A stretch of DNA of 19,090 nucleotides from Saprospiraceae bacterium (GTDB lineage: Bacteria > Bacteroidota > Bacteroidia > Chitinophagales > Saprospiraceae), in assembly GCA_025455635.1 (NCBI GenBank), contig JALOMF010000011.1:1-19090 (forward strand), in the 5' to 3' direction. Positions 1 through 7,095 of the stretch are shown piece after piece (the first letter of the stretch is position 1; each line of letters starts with the position of its first letter). A program made the translations under genes and the position numbers. The notes below the pieces were generated by a model. It saw nothing but the letters and a program-made list of their open reading frames with translations, had not been told where the DNA came from and did not search any database.

Positions 1-1742
1 AGGAAGAAGTCCATTTTGCCGTAGGCAAAAACAGCCTGCAACCAAGAGCCAGTGCGGCGGCCAGTGATGTCGTAGTTCCAACGGTAGGTGTCACCTTCCC
101 GCACGATGGGGTCTGGGTCTTCGAGGTTGAATTCTGGGCGTTGGCCGGGCAGGGGGTTGTCGAGGGCAAAGCGGTCAACATTGACGAAGTAATCGCCGCC
201 GAGCAGGTCTTCCACCACTGAGAAATAATGCGTTTTCTCTTGGTGGAAATTGAGGCCGAAGTTCAGCGTCAGGTGGTCGGTCAGCACGTTTTGGTAGATG
301 GAGTTGGCACTGAGGCGGTTTACGTCGGAGCGCTGGTCGCTGAGCACGATTTGCGACATATTGCCGGGTGTCCCGTTGAACGACTGACCATTGAGGCGGT
401 TTCCTTCGTAAATTTCATCCCATTGGACTTGTGCCAGGCTTGGATTGTTGAGATAGGCCGCTTCTACTTGCTGCGCAACGGTTTCGCCACCGTTGCCGGG
501 CAGGCGGTAGTAGTCGGGCGTTTTGCGGTAGTAGTCGGGGCGAGGGTCTGGGGCATTGAACCAATCGAGTTGGGTACGGCCATAGTACCCGGTCATATAG
601 CCAATGGCAGTGGTAAGCGTAGCCTTGCTGCTCATCGTCCAGTCGTGGCGCAGGATACCGAAAGGCTGGTGCGTGTTCACGACCCTGGCATTGCGGATTT
701 CGCCATTTTGGTAGCCCCAGTTTGGGTTGTAAAAATTGGTGCCAGCCACATCGTTCATGGCCTGAATGGACGGGCTGGAACTGCCCCTGCGGGTAGGTGT
801 GCCAGCCAGCGTAAAGTTCAACAAGTGCTTGTCGTTCAGCTTTTTATCTACCGAAGCGAAGTAGCTCCAAGCATCGTAAAAAGTGCCCGGAACATAGCCC
901 TCTTCTGCCCAGCGGCGACTGCCGGAGAAGGAGAAAGCCCAGCCCTTTTCGCTCATGCCCGTGTTCCAGGTGGCCATGAGGCGCCCCGTGAAAGCCCGGT
1001 TGCTGTACATGTACGACACACGCTTGCCTGTGCGCTGCTCGCTGGCACGGGTATCTATGGAAGCCGCACCGCCCACGCTACCGAAGCTGTAGGCAAACGG
1101 GCTGAGGTCGAAGGTGCTTTCCCGGTTGCGGGTCACGTCGTTGAGGCCGCCCCATTGGCTCCAGTACACATTGCCTGTCTCAAGGTTGTTCACCAAAATG
1201 CCATTGAACAGCGTCGTGGTTTCGGAGTCGTAGCCCCTTATCTCGAAGCCGCCCGTGCTCAAGTTGAACGAGGCTGCCGCAATGAAGGGGTCACGTGCCG
1301 CCGACAAAACACCAGATATGTTCTGGTCGCCAAGGTCATCGTCGTCGTCGGAGAGGGTGATGGTCGGGATTCGGTCTTCGTCGGTCACGATGTCCTTGAA
1401 ATTGACTTCAGGGGCCACGACCACCACGGGAGCCATCACGATTGGGCCCACTTTGAAGCCAGAACTGGTCTTGGCCATATCGGCCACGTTGAAGCGTTGG
1501 TCGAGCGTTTCAAAGCCTTCTTTGTGAAAACTGAACATGTAGCCGTCGGCACTTTGCTTGAGGCTAATCCTGAACCGCCCTTGTTCGTTGGTGGTCACTT
1601 CGCCATCGGCGGTGGTGACTATCACCCCTGAGACGGGCTTGGCCGTATTGGCATCTTGCACGATGCCGTAAATGGAAATTCTTTGGGAAAAAAGGAGCTG
1701 CGAAAAACCTGCAAATAATAAGAGTAAAAAGGTTTGTTTCAT
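1..1742 (-). CDS. TonB-dependent outer membrane receptor, N-terminal part (cut by window edge)
   Basis: Reading leftwards from the ATG at 1742, the frame stays open to base 1, giving about 580 residues of a longer protein. A signal peptide (MKQTFLLLLFAGFSQLLFSQ) is followed by a carboxypeptidase-regulatory-like beta domain at about residues 21-105 (starting RISIYGIVQDANTAKPVSG). Next come an acidic linker (SDDDDDLGDQN) and a plug-like region with GGFEIRGYDSETTTLFNG and FGSVGGAASIDTRAS. The rest is aromatic-rich alternating sequence typical of an outer membrane beta barrel. The family imports large substrates across the outer membrane using TonB energy. No SusD-like partner is visible on the upstream side, so the substrate is unknown. 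The C-terminal barrel and last strand lie outside the window. The family call is strong; it may be an OmpA-linked or SusC-like subclass, which cannot be settled here. Confidence 0.88.
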   Translation of the reverse strand, partial: MKQTFLLLLFAGFSQLLFSQRISIYGIVQDANTAKPVSGVIVTTADGEVTTNEQGRFRISLKQSADGYMFSFHKEGFETLDQRFNVADMAKTSSGFKVGPIVMAPVVVVAPEVNFKDIVTDEDRIPTITLSDDDDDLGDQNISGVLSAARDPFIAAASFNLSTGGFEIRGYDSETTTLFNGILVNNLETGNVYWSQWGGLNDVTRNRESTFDLSPFAYSFGSVGGAASIDTRASEQRTGKRVSYMYSNRAFTGRLMATWNTGMSEKGWAFSFSGSRRWAEEGYVPGTFYDAWSYFASVDKKLNDKHLLNFTLAGTPTRRGSSSPSIQAMNDVAGTNFYNPNWGYQNGEIRNARVVNTHQPFGILRHDWTMSSKATLTTAIGYMTGYYGRTQLDWFNAPDPRPDYYRKTPDYYRLPGNGGETVAQQVEAAYLNNPSLAQVQWDEIYEGNRLNGQSFNGTPGNMSQIVLSDQRSDVNRLSANSIYQNVLTDHLTLNFGLNFHQEKTHYFSVVEDLLGGDYFVNVDRFALDNPLPGQRPEFNLEDPDPIVREGDTYRWNYDITGRRTGSWLQAVFAYGKMDFF

Positions 1743-1760
1743 GCTTGTTGAATTGAGCCG

Positions 1761-1768
1761 CAAAGGTA
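1761..1768 (-). promoter_or_regulatory. Bacteroidota -7 box for the TonB receptor gene
   Basis: The minus strand reads TACCTTTG here, an exact match to the TAnnTTTG consensus, 18 nt ahead of the ATG at 1742. This would give a leader of only about a dozen bases. No clear TTTG -33 element is seen at the expected 19-21 nt spacing, so the call rests on the -7 box and its position alone. Confidence 0.45.
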
Positions 1769-1909
1769 GCAAGCCCTTTGGTGTAAACTGATTTTTTATG
1801 AAAATTAACCGAAGGTTAAACAGGGGTTTGGCGGCGGGCAGCCAAACGACAAGGGGCAGAGTCGGCAAGCGATGGCAATTCCATATTTTCGGGGGCCACA
1901 GTTTTCAAC

Positions 1910-1942
1910 AAAAAACGGGCTGCGCTTGGTAGCGCAGCCCGT
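1910..1942 (-). terminator. Rho-independent terminator of the secreted-protein gene
   Basis: A perfect 11-bp inverted repeat (ACGGGCTGCGC / GCGCAGCCCGT, 1915-1925 and 1932-1942) has a 6-nt loop. On the minus strand it is followed by a run of six T (complement of A 1910-1915). It lies 36 nt past the stop of the gene at 1979-2449 and closes that unit. Confidence 0.85.
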
Positions 1943-1978
1943 CGTTGCCGCCCAGTTTGTTGGGCAACCTCCAGCAAT

Positions 1979-2449
1979 TTAGTATGAGTAAAAACTGTTG
2001 ACCGTCATCAGCGCATCCGCCTCGTGGTCGCCAGAGTAGATGGCCACCACGATGAGGTTGGTCGCACTTTCGGGGTCGAGCAGGGCCATCACGACGGCGT
2101 TGGCACCGTCCTTCGAACCACGCACGTAGTAGCCCGTGAAATTGTTCACGTCCACTTCGTCACCATCGGTCACCAGGTCGTAGTCCATTTCCTTCACCAT
2201 CGCAGCCACTACTTCTGCGAGGTCGTCCTTGGACAGGTTTTCATCTTGGATGGGGGCGATGGTCACGTACACGTTGTCGTTGCCAGCGGAGAACTCCTCG
2301 GCGTTGTTGGTCTCCACGACGAAGCCACGTGGCACCTTGAAGCCCACGCCGTGGGTATCCCAGGTCATGTCAACTTGTGCGGTTGCGCTTTGACCAAAAA
2401 ACAAGAGTAAACCAAGCAATGCAGCGGAGAAAAATGAGATTGATTTCAT
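1979..2449 (-). CDS. Secreted protein of unknown function (156 aa)
   Basis: The ATG at 2449 was chosen because it starts directly with a clean signal peptide, MKSISFFSAALLGLLLFFGQSATA, with cleavage expected before QVDMTW. The open frame extends 30 codons further upstream, but that part has no signal character. The mature part is about 133 residues, acidic, with no cysteine or recognisable motif. It reads like a small alpha/beta domain (GVGFKVPRGFVVETNNAEEF, then two short beta-rich stretches ending in VVAIYSGDHEADALMTVNSFYSY). I do not recognise the family. It is flanked by its own terminator downstream and a divergent gene upstream, so it is probably monocistronic. The likely location is periplasm or cell exterior, inferred only from the signal peptide. 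Confidence 0.8.
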   Translation of the reverse strand: MKSISFFSAALLGLLLFFGQSATAQVDMTWDTHGVGFKVPRGFVVETNNAEEFSAGNDNVYVTIAPIQDENLSKDDLAEVVAAMVKEMDYDLVTDGDEVDVNNFTGYYVRGSKDGANAVVMALLDPESATNLIVVAIYSGDHEADALMTVNSFYSY

Positions 2450-2656
2450 TGAAATAATTGAGTTGGTAAGCCGGCCTCGAAGTATCAGTGGGATTAACTT
2501 GGTTCCAATCATTTTCAACCGGATTGCAAATAGAGCCATAAATTGGCCAAGTCCACAAATAAAACAATGCCAGATTGAAAAAACATTTTACTTGGATTCC
2601 GAAAACCGCTTTTTATAAAAAATCGCATTAGCTTTCGGCGAAAAAACGTCATTCGT

Positions 2657-2708
2657 CATGGAGGCCATGGGTCATTTTGCCCAAGCTCAATGACCAATGG
2701 CTTCCATG
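2657..2708. repeat. 20-bp-arm inverted repeat in the leader of the oxidoreductase gene
   Basis: The arms CATGGAGGCCATGGGTCATT (2657-2676) and AATGACCAATGGCTTCCATG (2689-2708) are complementary at 18 of 20 positions around a 12-nt loop. The structure ends 16 nt before the ATG at 2725, and there is no T run after it. It could be an RNA hairpin controlling translation, an operator, or a small mobile-element remnant. Confidence 0.75.
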
Positions 2709-2724
2709 CTTAACGACAATCAAT

Positions 2725-4083
2725 ATGACAAACTCCCGCCGCAATTTCATCCGCAACTCCGCCACCGCACTAGCTGGCACCACCTTGGCCACGGCCATCC
2801 CCAATGCGTCTTCTGCTGCCTCCGGCAATAAACGGGTATCTGCCAACGACAAGCTCCGATTCGGCGTCATCGGCTGCAAGGGCATGGGCTGGTCCGACAT
2901 GCGGGCGCACCTCACCACCATGCCAGAAGTGGACTGCGTGGCCCTCTGCGATGTTGACCAAAGCGTGCTCGACGAGCGCTCCGCTGATGTTGAAAAATTG
3001 AGGGGCAACAAGCCCAAGCAGTTCAAGGACTATCGCAAAATGCTGGAAATGAAGGACCTGGACGCCGTAATCATCGGTACGCCCGACCATTGGCACTGCC
3101 TCGCCTTCGTGGACAGCCTTGCCGCTGGCAAGCATGTTTATTGTGAAAAACCCATCTCCGCCAATATCGAAGAATGCAACGTGATGCTGCGGGCCGCCAA
3201 GCGCTACCCCAAGCAAATGGTGCAAATCGGGCAGTGGCAGCGCAGCGGCACCCACTACGAGCAGGCGCACAACTACCTCAAATCCGGCAAGCTCGGCAAT
3301 ATCCGCCTCGTGAAAACTTGGGCCTACCAAGGTTGGATGAACCCCGTGCCCGTGCTACCCGATGGCACCCCGCCCGCAGGCGTGGACTACGATATGTGGC
3401 TCGGCCCAGCGCCCAAGCGGCCCTTTAACCAGAACCGTTTCCACTTCAATTTCCGCTGGTTCTGGGACTACGCCGGCGGCCTGATGACCGACTGGGGCGT
3501 TCACGAGATTGACATTGCCCTGTTTTTCATGGGCGCAAAAGCACCGAAAAGCATCATGGCCAGCGGCGGCAAGCTCGCCTACCCCGACGACGCCAGCGAG
3601 ACGCCCGACACGCTGCAAGCCGTGTTCGAGTACGAGAATTTCAACATGCTTTGGGAACATGCCACGGGCATTGACGGCGGCAACTACGGCAAGACTGAGG
3701 GCATTGCCTTCATCGGCAACAACGGTACCCTCGTGGTGAACCGGGGCGGCTGGGAAATCATCCCGGAAACCAAGCGCAACGAAGAGGGCATCAAGGTCAA
3801 CAAAATCGAAGCATTGCCCTACCAGGCCAAGGGCAGCGCCGATTATTTGCAGCTCCATGCCCAAAACTTCGTGGAAGCCATAAAAAAGGGCGACCCATCC
3901 ATCCTGAAATGCGGCATCGAGACCGGGGCCGTGGCTGCCATCAATGCAGCGATGGGGAACGTGGCTTTTAAATTGGGACGCAAAGTGAACTGGGACGCCG
4001 AAAAAGGCGAGTTCAAGAACGACCCGGAGGCGAATGCCTTGGCCAAGGCGAAGTACCACAATGGGTGGAAGTTGCCGAGCTGA
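2725..4083 (+). CDS. Gfo/Idh/MocA family oxidoreductase with Tat signal
   Basis: NAD(P)-dependent sugar or polyol dehydrogenase family, 452 residues. The ATG at 2725 is preferred over an in-frame ATG at 2677 because it places a Tat signal at the very N-terminus (SRRNFIRN, residues 4-11, then an Ala/Thr-rich hydrophobic stretch). The earlier ATG lies in the loop of a hairpin. The Rossmann dinucleotide-binding loop is GVIGCKGMG (47-55). The family motif EKP is at 141-143 (HVYCEKPISANIEE), and the C-terminal alpha/beta domain contains DWGVHEIDIALFF. Tat export implies folding with bound cofactor before reaching the periplasm, as in many Bacteroidota members of this family. These act on sugars or glycosides, some as glucoside 3-dehydrogenases; the substrate here is unknown. 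It is a single gene followed by a strong terminator. Confidence 0.92.
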   Translation: MTNSRRNFIRNSATALAGTTLATAIPNASSAASGNKRVSANDKLRFGVIGCKGMGWSDMRAHLTTMPEVDCVALCDVDQSVLDERSADVEKLRGNKPKQFKDYRKMLEMKDLDAVIIGTPDHWHCLAFVDSLAAGKHVYCEKPISANIEECNVMLRAAKRYPKQMVQIGQWQRSGTHYEQAHNYLKSGKLGNIRLVKTWAYQGWMNPVPVLPDGTPPAGVDYDMWLGPAPKRPFNQNRFHFNFRWFWDYAGGLMTDWGVHEIDIALFFMGAKAPKSIMASGGKLAYPDDASETPDTLQAVFEYENFNMLWEHATGIDGGNYGKTEGIAFIGNNGTLVVNRGGWEIIPETKRNEEGIKVNKIEALPYQAKGSADYLQLHAQNFVEAIKKGDPSILKCGIETGAVAAINAAMGNVAFKLGRKVNWDAEKGEFKNDPEANALAKAKYHNGWKLPS

Positions 4084-4093
4084 TGATAGTTGG

Positions 4094-4132
4094 AAAGCAG
4101 TGGGGCTGCATTTTGCAGCCCCACTGCTTTTT
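4094..4132 (+). terminator. Rho-independent terminator after the oxidoreductase, possibly bidirectional
   Basis: The arms GCAGTGGGGCTGCA (4097-4110) and TGCAGCCCCACTGC (4114-4127) are perfectly complementary. AAA/TTT flanks extend the pairing to 17 bp, and a T run ends at 4132. It starts 10 nt after the stop at 4083. Seen from the minus strand the stem is followed by TTT only, so it could also help end the toxin gene whose stop is at 4144. Confidence 0.88.
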
Positions 4133-4143
4133 ACGGCGTTACT

Positions 4144-4563
4144 TCAGGAAAGAAAAGGGTTTTGGATGGTCAGTTTTTCTTTGATGACCATGCCGTGTTG
4201 TAGGTCTTCTGAAAACAGTTTGGAGCATCCAATTTCCAAAGCAGTTGAAACGATGAGCGAGTCATACCAAGAAAAACCATATCGGGCTTTCAAGTCAAAA
4301 GCAGTCATGATAGTGGTGTCTTCAATAATTGACAGGTCAAAAAACAGCAAGAAATCCTCAACGGCTTGACGGATTTCACTGGCAGGAAGCAAGTTCTTTC
4401 GATGGCAGGTATGGACGAATTCGTTGATGACTTGTGTAGAAATTACAAAATTGAACGATTGTTGGAAAAGCTGCTCGACTATGACCGCTTTTATCTTTTC
4501 TGTACTGATGGAATAAACCAGCAGGTTTGTGTCCACAAATGCTTTATCTTTCATTGGCTTCAT
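4144..4563 (-). CDS. PIN-domain ribonuclease toxin (VapC-like)
   Basis: A 139-residue PIN-domain protein, the usual length for VapC toxins, which are Mg-dependent endoribonucleases. The acidic site is visible: D11 in FVDTNLLVY, E48 in VINEF, D101 in FSWYDSLIVSTALEIGC, and E119/D120 in LFSEDLQHG. The start at 4563 gives MKPMKDKAF; a second ATG at 4554 (MKDKAF) is equally possible. Either start lies inside the 3' end of the upstream antitoxin gene (stop at 4544-4546), so the two are translationally coupled. All catalytic residues are present, so the toxin looks intact. The RNA target cannot be told from sequence. Confidence 0.88.
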   Translation of the reverse strand: MKPMKDKAFVDTNLLVYSISTEKIKAVIVEQLFQQSFNFVISTQVINEFVHTCHRKNLLPASEIRQAVEDFLLFFDLSIIEDTTIMTAFDLKARYGFSWYDSLIVSTALEIGCSKLFSEDLQHGMVIKEKLTIQNPFLS

Positions 4564-4741
4564 CCCGGTTAAAGCGGTAATCGTTAGGCAAGGCCACTTG
4601 GTAGCGGCGTAGCTTTTTCACAAATGCAGCTGCCCCAATTTTTTTGACAGGCTTGTTGTGCACTAAAATTTTGCGCTTAGAAAGCCATTGGCTGATTTCC
4701 TCCAGTTCGCTCGCATTATCTACTTGAAAAATGACGGTCAT
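4544..4741 (-). CDS. Putative antitoxin partner of the PIN toxin
   Basis: A 65-residue product starting at the ATG at 4741 (MTVIFQVDNASELEEISQWL). The frame runs upstream to 4804 without an obvious reason to begin there. It overlaps the toxin start by 20 nt, is small, and has a basic middle (SKRKILVHNKPVKK, KKLRRY) with a charged tail (YRFNRDEANER). This is the layout of a type II antitoxin, whose tail usually masks the toxin active site. I do not recognise a Phd, MazE, RHH or AbrB fold in it, so the DNA-binding type is uncertain. The assignment as antitoxin is inference from position and size. Confidence 0.7.
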   Translation of the reverse strand: MTVIFQVDNASELEEISQWLSKRKILVHNKPVKKIGAAAFVKKLRRYQVALPNDYRFNRDEANER

Positions 4742-4761
4742 GTGATAGTGATTTATTGAAG

Positions 4762-4769
4762 CAAATCTA
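4762..4769 (-). promoter_or_regulatory. Possible -7 box for the toxin-antitoxin pair
   Basis: The minus strand reads TAGATTTG, matching TAnnTTTG, 20 nt before the antitoxin ATG at 4741. No TTTG is found at the standard distance upstream. It suggests the pair has its own start of transcription in the 65-nt gap after the HxlR gene. Confidence 0.35.
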
Positions 4770-4806
4770 CAAAAAAATCTGTTGGAGATATTTATTGTGT
4801 CCAACC

Positions 4807-5175
4807 TTATTGTGCTACCATTGCCCCCCTCGACGTCTTAATCCCTTCCGTATTCTCCACCGCCCAATCCACCAATTGCCGCAGCACAGGTATCAGGCTT
4901 TGGCCCCGCTCCGTCAAGGTGTACTCCACCCGTGGCGGTATCTCCGGATACATTTTGCGGTTCACCAAGCCGTCCGCTTCCAAGGAACGCAAGGTGGTGG
5001 TCAGCATTTTCTGTGAAATATCGCCCAGCACATGGCTGATTTGGTTGAAACGCAGCGTCTCGCCGTCGTTGAGCAGCAGCAGCACGAGCATTGACCATTT
5101 GTCGCCGAGGCGGCTGAGCACGTTGCGGATGGGGCACTCCGCTCTTTTTGCATAAACTTCAAACTTTTTTTCCAT
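4807..5175 (-). CDS. HxlR-family winged-helix transcriptional regulator
   Basis: A 122-residue regulator with the family signature ECPIRNVLSRLGDKWSMLVLLLL near residues 14-36. The winged helix follows (LRFNQISHVLGDISQKMLTTTLRSLEADGLVNRKMYPEIPPRVEYTLTERG). A cysteine sits at residue 15, in the position where HxlR members such as YodB, HypR and QorR sense quinones, aldehydes or oxidants. It is divergent from the QorB-like oxidoreductase, the same arrangement as ytfH/ytfG in Escherichia coli, so it very likely controls that gene and itself. The operator and promoters in the gap are listed separately. Sensing by Cys15 is inference from family members. Confidence 0.92.
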   Translation of the reverse strand: MEKKFEVYAKRAECPIRNVLSRLGDKWSMLVLLLLNDGETLRFNQISHVLGDISQKMLTTTLRSLEADGLVNRKMYPEIPPRVEYTLTERGQSLIPVLRQLVDWAVENTEGIKTSRGAMVAQ

Positions 5176-5200
5176 GCTAAGTCATTGATTGTCAAGAATC

Positions 5201-5216
5201 GTTACCAAAAAGTAAC
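5201..5216. promoter_or_regulatory. Second putative HxlR operator (hxlR leader)
   Basis: GTTAC (5201-5205), six bases, GTAAC (5212-5216) forms a dyad. Its right half lies within AAAAGTAAC (5208-5216), a nonamer repeated exactly in the main operator at 5277-5285. It lies between the hxlR promoter and its ATG at 5175, where binding could block elongation. Confidence 0.45.
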
Positions 5217-5237
5217 CGAGTTTCCGCAAAGTGCCTT

Positions 5238-5270
5238 CTTGCGCCAGCGCCAGTTCCCGAATTACCTTTG
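5238..5270 (+). promoter_or_regulatory. Promoter of the qorB-like gene
   Basis: CTTG (5238-5241), a 21-nt spacer, then TACCTTTG (5263-5270) matches the Bacteroidota -33/-7 pattern. The predicted start of transcription is near 5276, at the left edge of the dyad operator, and gives a leader of about 60 nt. Confidence 0.65.
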
Positions 5271-5275
5271 CTCTA

Positions 5276-5307
5276 CAAAAGTAACTAAGGATACTTTTAA
5301 AAGCAAA
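5276..5307 (-). promoter_or_regulatory. Promoter of the HxlR gene
   Basis: On the minus strand: TTTG (5307-5304), a 20-nt spacer, then TACTTTTG (5283-5276). This is a full consensus match for the housekeeping sigma factor of Bacteroidota. The -7 box shares its bases with the left arm of the operator at 5277-5298, which points to autoregulation. Confidence 0.7.
5277..5298. promoter_or_regulatory. Dyad operator between hxlR and qorB-like genes
   Basis: AAAAGTA (5277-5283), eight bases, TACTTTT (5292-5298): a perfect 7-bp inverted repeat. Several characterised HxlR proteins bind short dyads with GTA/TAC half-sites. It lies on the expected transcription start of the plus-strand gene and over the -7 box of the minus-strand gene. 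Confidence 0.65.
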
Positions 5308-5336
5308 TTTCTTTTGACAACTTAAATTCAAACAAC

Positions 5337-6206
5337 ATGATTTTAGTAACAGGCGCAACTGGGGCACTCGGCTCCGCCACTATTGATTTTTTGCTTCAAA
5401 AAACTCCTGCCAGCAACATAGCCGCACTCGTGCGTGACGAGGCAAAAGCTGCACCGCTCAAGGAAAAAGGCATCGCAGTGCGTATCGGCGACTACAATGA
5501 CGTGCCTTCCATGGTAAAGGCTTTCCAGGGCGTGGACAAACTGCTTTTTGTATCCAGCAGCGAGATAGAAAACCGCAGCCAGCAGCACCGCAACGTGGTG
5601 GAAGCAGCGAAACAAGCCAATGTCGGCCACGTGGTTTACACCAGCTTTGTGCGCCGCAACGAAACGGAGACTTCGCCCATCGCCTTCGTGGCCAAGTCGC
5701 ACCTTGATGCCGAAGCGGCTTTGAAAGCGTCGGGCCTAAGCTATACCTTGCTGAAAAACGGCCTCTACATGGACATGCTGCCCTACTTCCTTGGCCAACA
5801 AGTGATTGAAACGGGCGTGGTCTTCCAGCCAGCAGGAGATGGGCAGGCGGCTTTTGTGCTCCGCAATGACCTAGCCGAGGCAACCGCCAACGTGCTGACC
5901 ACCGATGGGCACGAAGGAAAGTCATACGACCTACCGGGTGCTGTGCCAATTACCTACAGCGAGGTGGCGGAGACCTTGTCGAAAATAGCGGGAAAGGAGA
6001 TTGCCTATGTTTCCCCGACACAAGAGGTATATAGAACGGAAATGACAAAAGCAGGTGTGCCAGAAATGTACATCGGCATGTTTGGTGCTTTTGCCGAGGC
6101 CATCCGGCAGGGTGAGTTCGAGGATGCGGGCGGCGATTTGCCGACGCTGCTCGGCAGGCAGCCCGTTGCGCCAGCCGATTACCTGAAGCAGGTTTATGGC
6201 AATTAA
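5337..6206 (+). CDS. qorB: NmrA-like NAD(P)H:quinone oxidoreductase (QorB/YtfG-type)
   Basis: A 289-residue atypical short-chain dehydrogenase, nearly the same length as E. coli YtfG. The NAD(P)H-binding loop is at the N-terminus (ILVTGATGALGSATIDFLL). The stretch KLLFVSSSEIENRSQQHRNV matches the YtfG segment with SSSEVGQRAPQHRNV, recalled from memory, and the YTLLKNGLYMDML region also follows that family. It reduces quinones with NADPH and has been linked to electrophile or quinone stress. The start at 5337 is 5 residues before the glycine loop, as expected for the family. It is divergent from the HxlR gene and ends at a bidirectional terminator. Confidence 0.9.
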   Translation: MILVTGATGALGSATIDFLLQKTPASNIAALVRDEAKAAPLKEKGIAVRIGDYNDVPSMVKAFQGVDKLLFVSSSEIENRSQQHRNVVEAAKQANVGHVVYTSFVRRNETETSPIAFVAKSHLDAEAALKASGLSYTLLKNGLYMDMLPYFLGQQVIETGVVFQPAGDGQAAFVLRNDLAEATANVLTTDGHEGKSYDLPGAVPITYSEVAETLSKIAGKEIAYVSPTQEVYRTEMTKAGVPEMYIGMFGAFAEAIRQGEFEDAGGDLPTLLGRQPVAPADYLKQVYGN

Positions 6207-6210
6207 ATGA

Positions 6211-6240
6211 AAAAGGCCCGGTCGCAATGCCGGGCCTTTT
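6211..6240. terminator. Shared bidirectional terminator
   Basis: AAAAGGCCCGG (6211-6221) pairs perfectly with CCGGGCCTTTT (6230-6240) across an 8-nt loop, with T runs on both strands. It sits 4 nt after the qorB-like stop and 7 nt after the stop of the minus-strand DUF1080 gene, serving both convergent genes. Confidence 0.9.
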
Positions 6241-6247
6241 CCATTGT

Positions 6248-7066
6248 TCAAGGCTTTATTTTCTTGCTCAAATCCAGCAGTTCCACCTTCCGGAACTCCA
6301 CTGGATGGCTCTCCGCCTGCAAGGCGATATGCCCCGATTTCAAAGGCTTTCCACGCCGCTCGGCGAACCAGCTGTTCTCCATATTTAGGTATTTGACCAT
6401 GCCTTCGTCGTCATCTTCGACAATGGGCTTGGTGTACTCGAACACCACTTTCCCATCAATGCTGTGCTGCACGAGCGAATCGCCCAGCACGAGCATTTCC
6501 ACGGTCACCCACTGGTCGCCGTCGTAGGTTTTTGAGGCAGAACTGATGCAGTGCTCAATATTGAGTTGACCGTTTGTCTTCACCTGTGTGCCGGGCGTAC
6601 ATAGGTTGGCAGTGGTGCGCTCTTTCCCATCGCTGAGGCCGCCGAGCATCTGCATTTCGAGGGAAACGGGGAAAGTCTGGTTCTTCGTGAGCGTGTTGGC
6701 GGGCTGCGAGTGGAGCATGACACCGCTGTTGCGCACGTTCCATTCTGCGCCGCCAGGCGTTTGGTTGCCCGTGAAGCGGTACTCGACCCGCAGGCGGTAG
6801 TACGAGTAGGGCGTTTTGTAGTAGATATGCCCGAACTTGTCCTCAAAATTCTGGTAGCGGTCGTAGGCGCATTTCAGCACGCCGTTTTCCACCCGGAAGG
6901 TGTTCAGGTAGTTGTCGTTGAGGTTATGCCCGGTGATTTTGATGTCCCAGCCGGTGAAGTCTTTGCCGTTGAAGAGGGGTATCCAGTTTTCGGTGTTTTT
7001 TTTGTGGCAGGAAGAAAACAGCAGCACCATGCAGGTGCAGGATAGCAGAAATTTAAGTTGTATCAT
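6248..7066 (-). CDS. DUF1080 lipoprotein (3-keto-disaccharide hydrolase-like domain)
   Basis: A 272-residue lipoprotein: signal MIQLKFLLSCTCMVLLFSSC with the lipid-anchored cysteine at residue 20. The rest is one DUF1080 jelly-roll domain. Family hallmarks are the opening WIPLFNGKDFTGWDIK, the RNSGVMLHSQ-type core motif preceded by GGAEWNV, the central EMQMLGG stretch and the closing GHIALQAESHPVEFRKVELLDL. Members studied so far act on 3-keto-glycosides or related glycan intermediates; many lack tests. It is last in the minus-strand operon, 29 nt after the dipeptidase stop, and is followed by a terminator. Its function does not obviously fit the D-amino-acid genes ahead of it. Confidence 0.9.
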   Translation of the reverse strand: MIQLKFLLSCTCMVLLFSSCHKKNTENWIPLFNGKDFTGWDIKITGHNLNDNYLNTFRVENGVLKCAYDRYQNFEDKFGHIYYKTPYSYYRLRVEYRFTGNQTPGGAEWNVRNSGVMLHSQPANTLTKNQTFPVSLEMQMLGGLSDGKERTTANLCTPGTQVKTNGQLNIEHCISSASKTYDGDQWVTVEMLVLGDSLVQHSIDGKVVFEYTKPIVEDDDEGMVKYLNMENSWFAERRGKPLKSGHIALQAESHPVEFRKVELLDLSKKIKP

Positions 7067-7095
7067 CGTTTCGTTTTTTTATAAATAGTTGAAAA

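Noticed and set aside
228..1631. 467-codon open frame on the plus strand
   Set aside because: It lies entirely opposite the TonB receptor gene, and its translation has no recognisable domain, while the minus strand gives a signal peptide, plug and barrel.
2595..2640. Promoter for the oxidoreductase gene (TAGCTTTC at 2629-2636)
   Set aside because: The box deviates from TAnnTTTG at the last base and no TTTG element lies at the right distance, so it was not listed.
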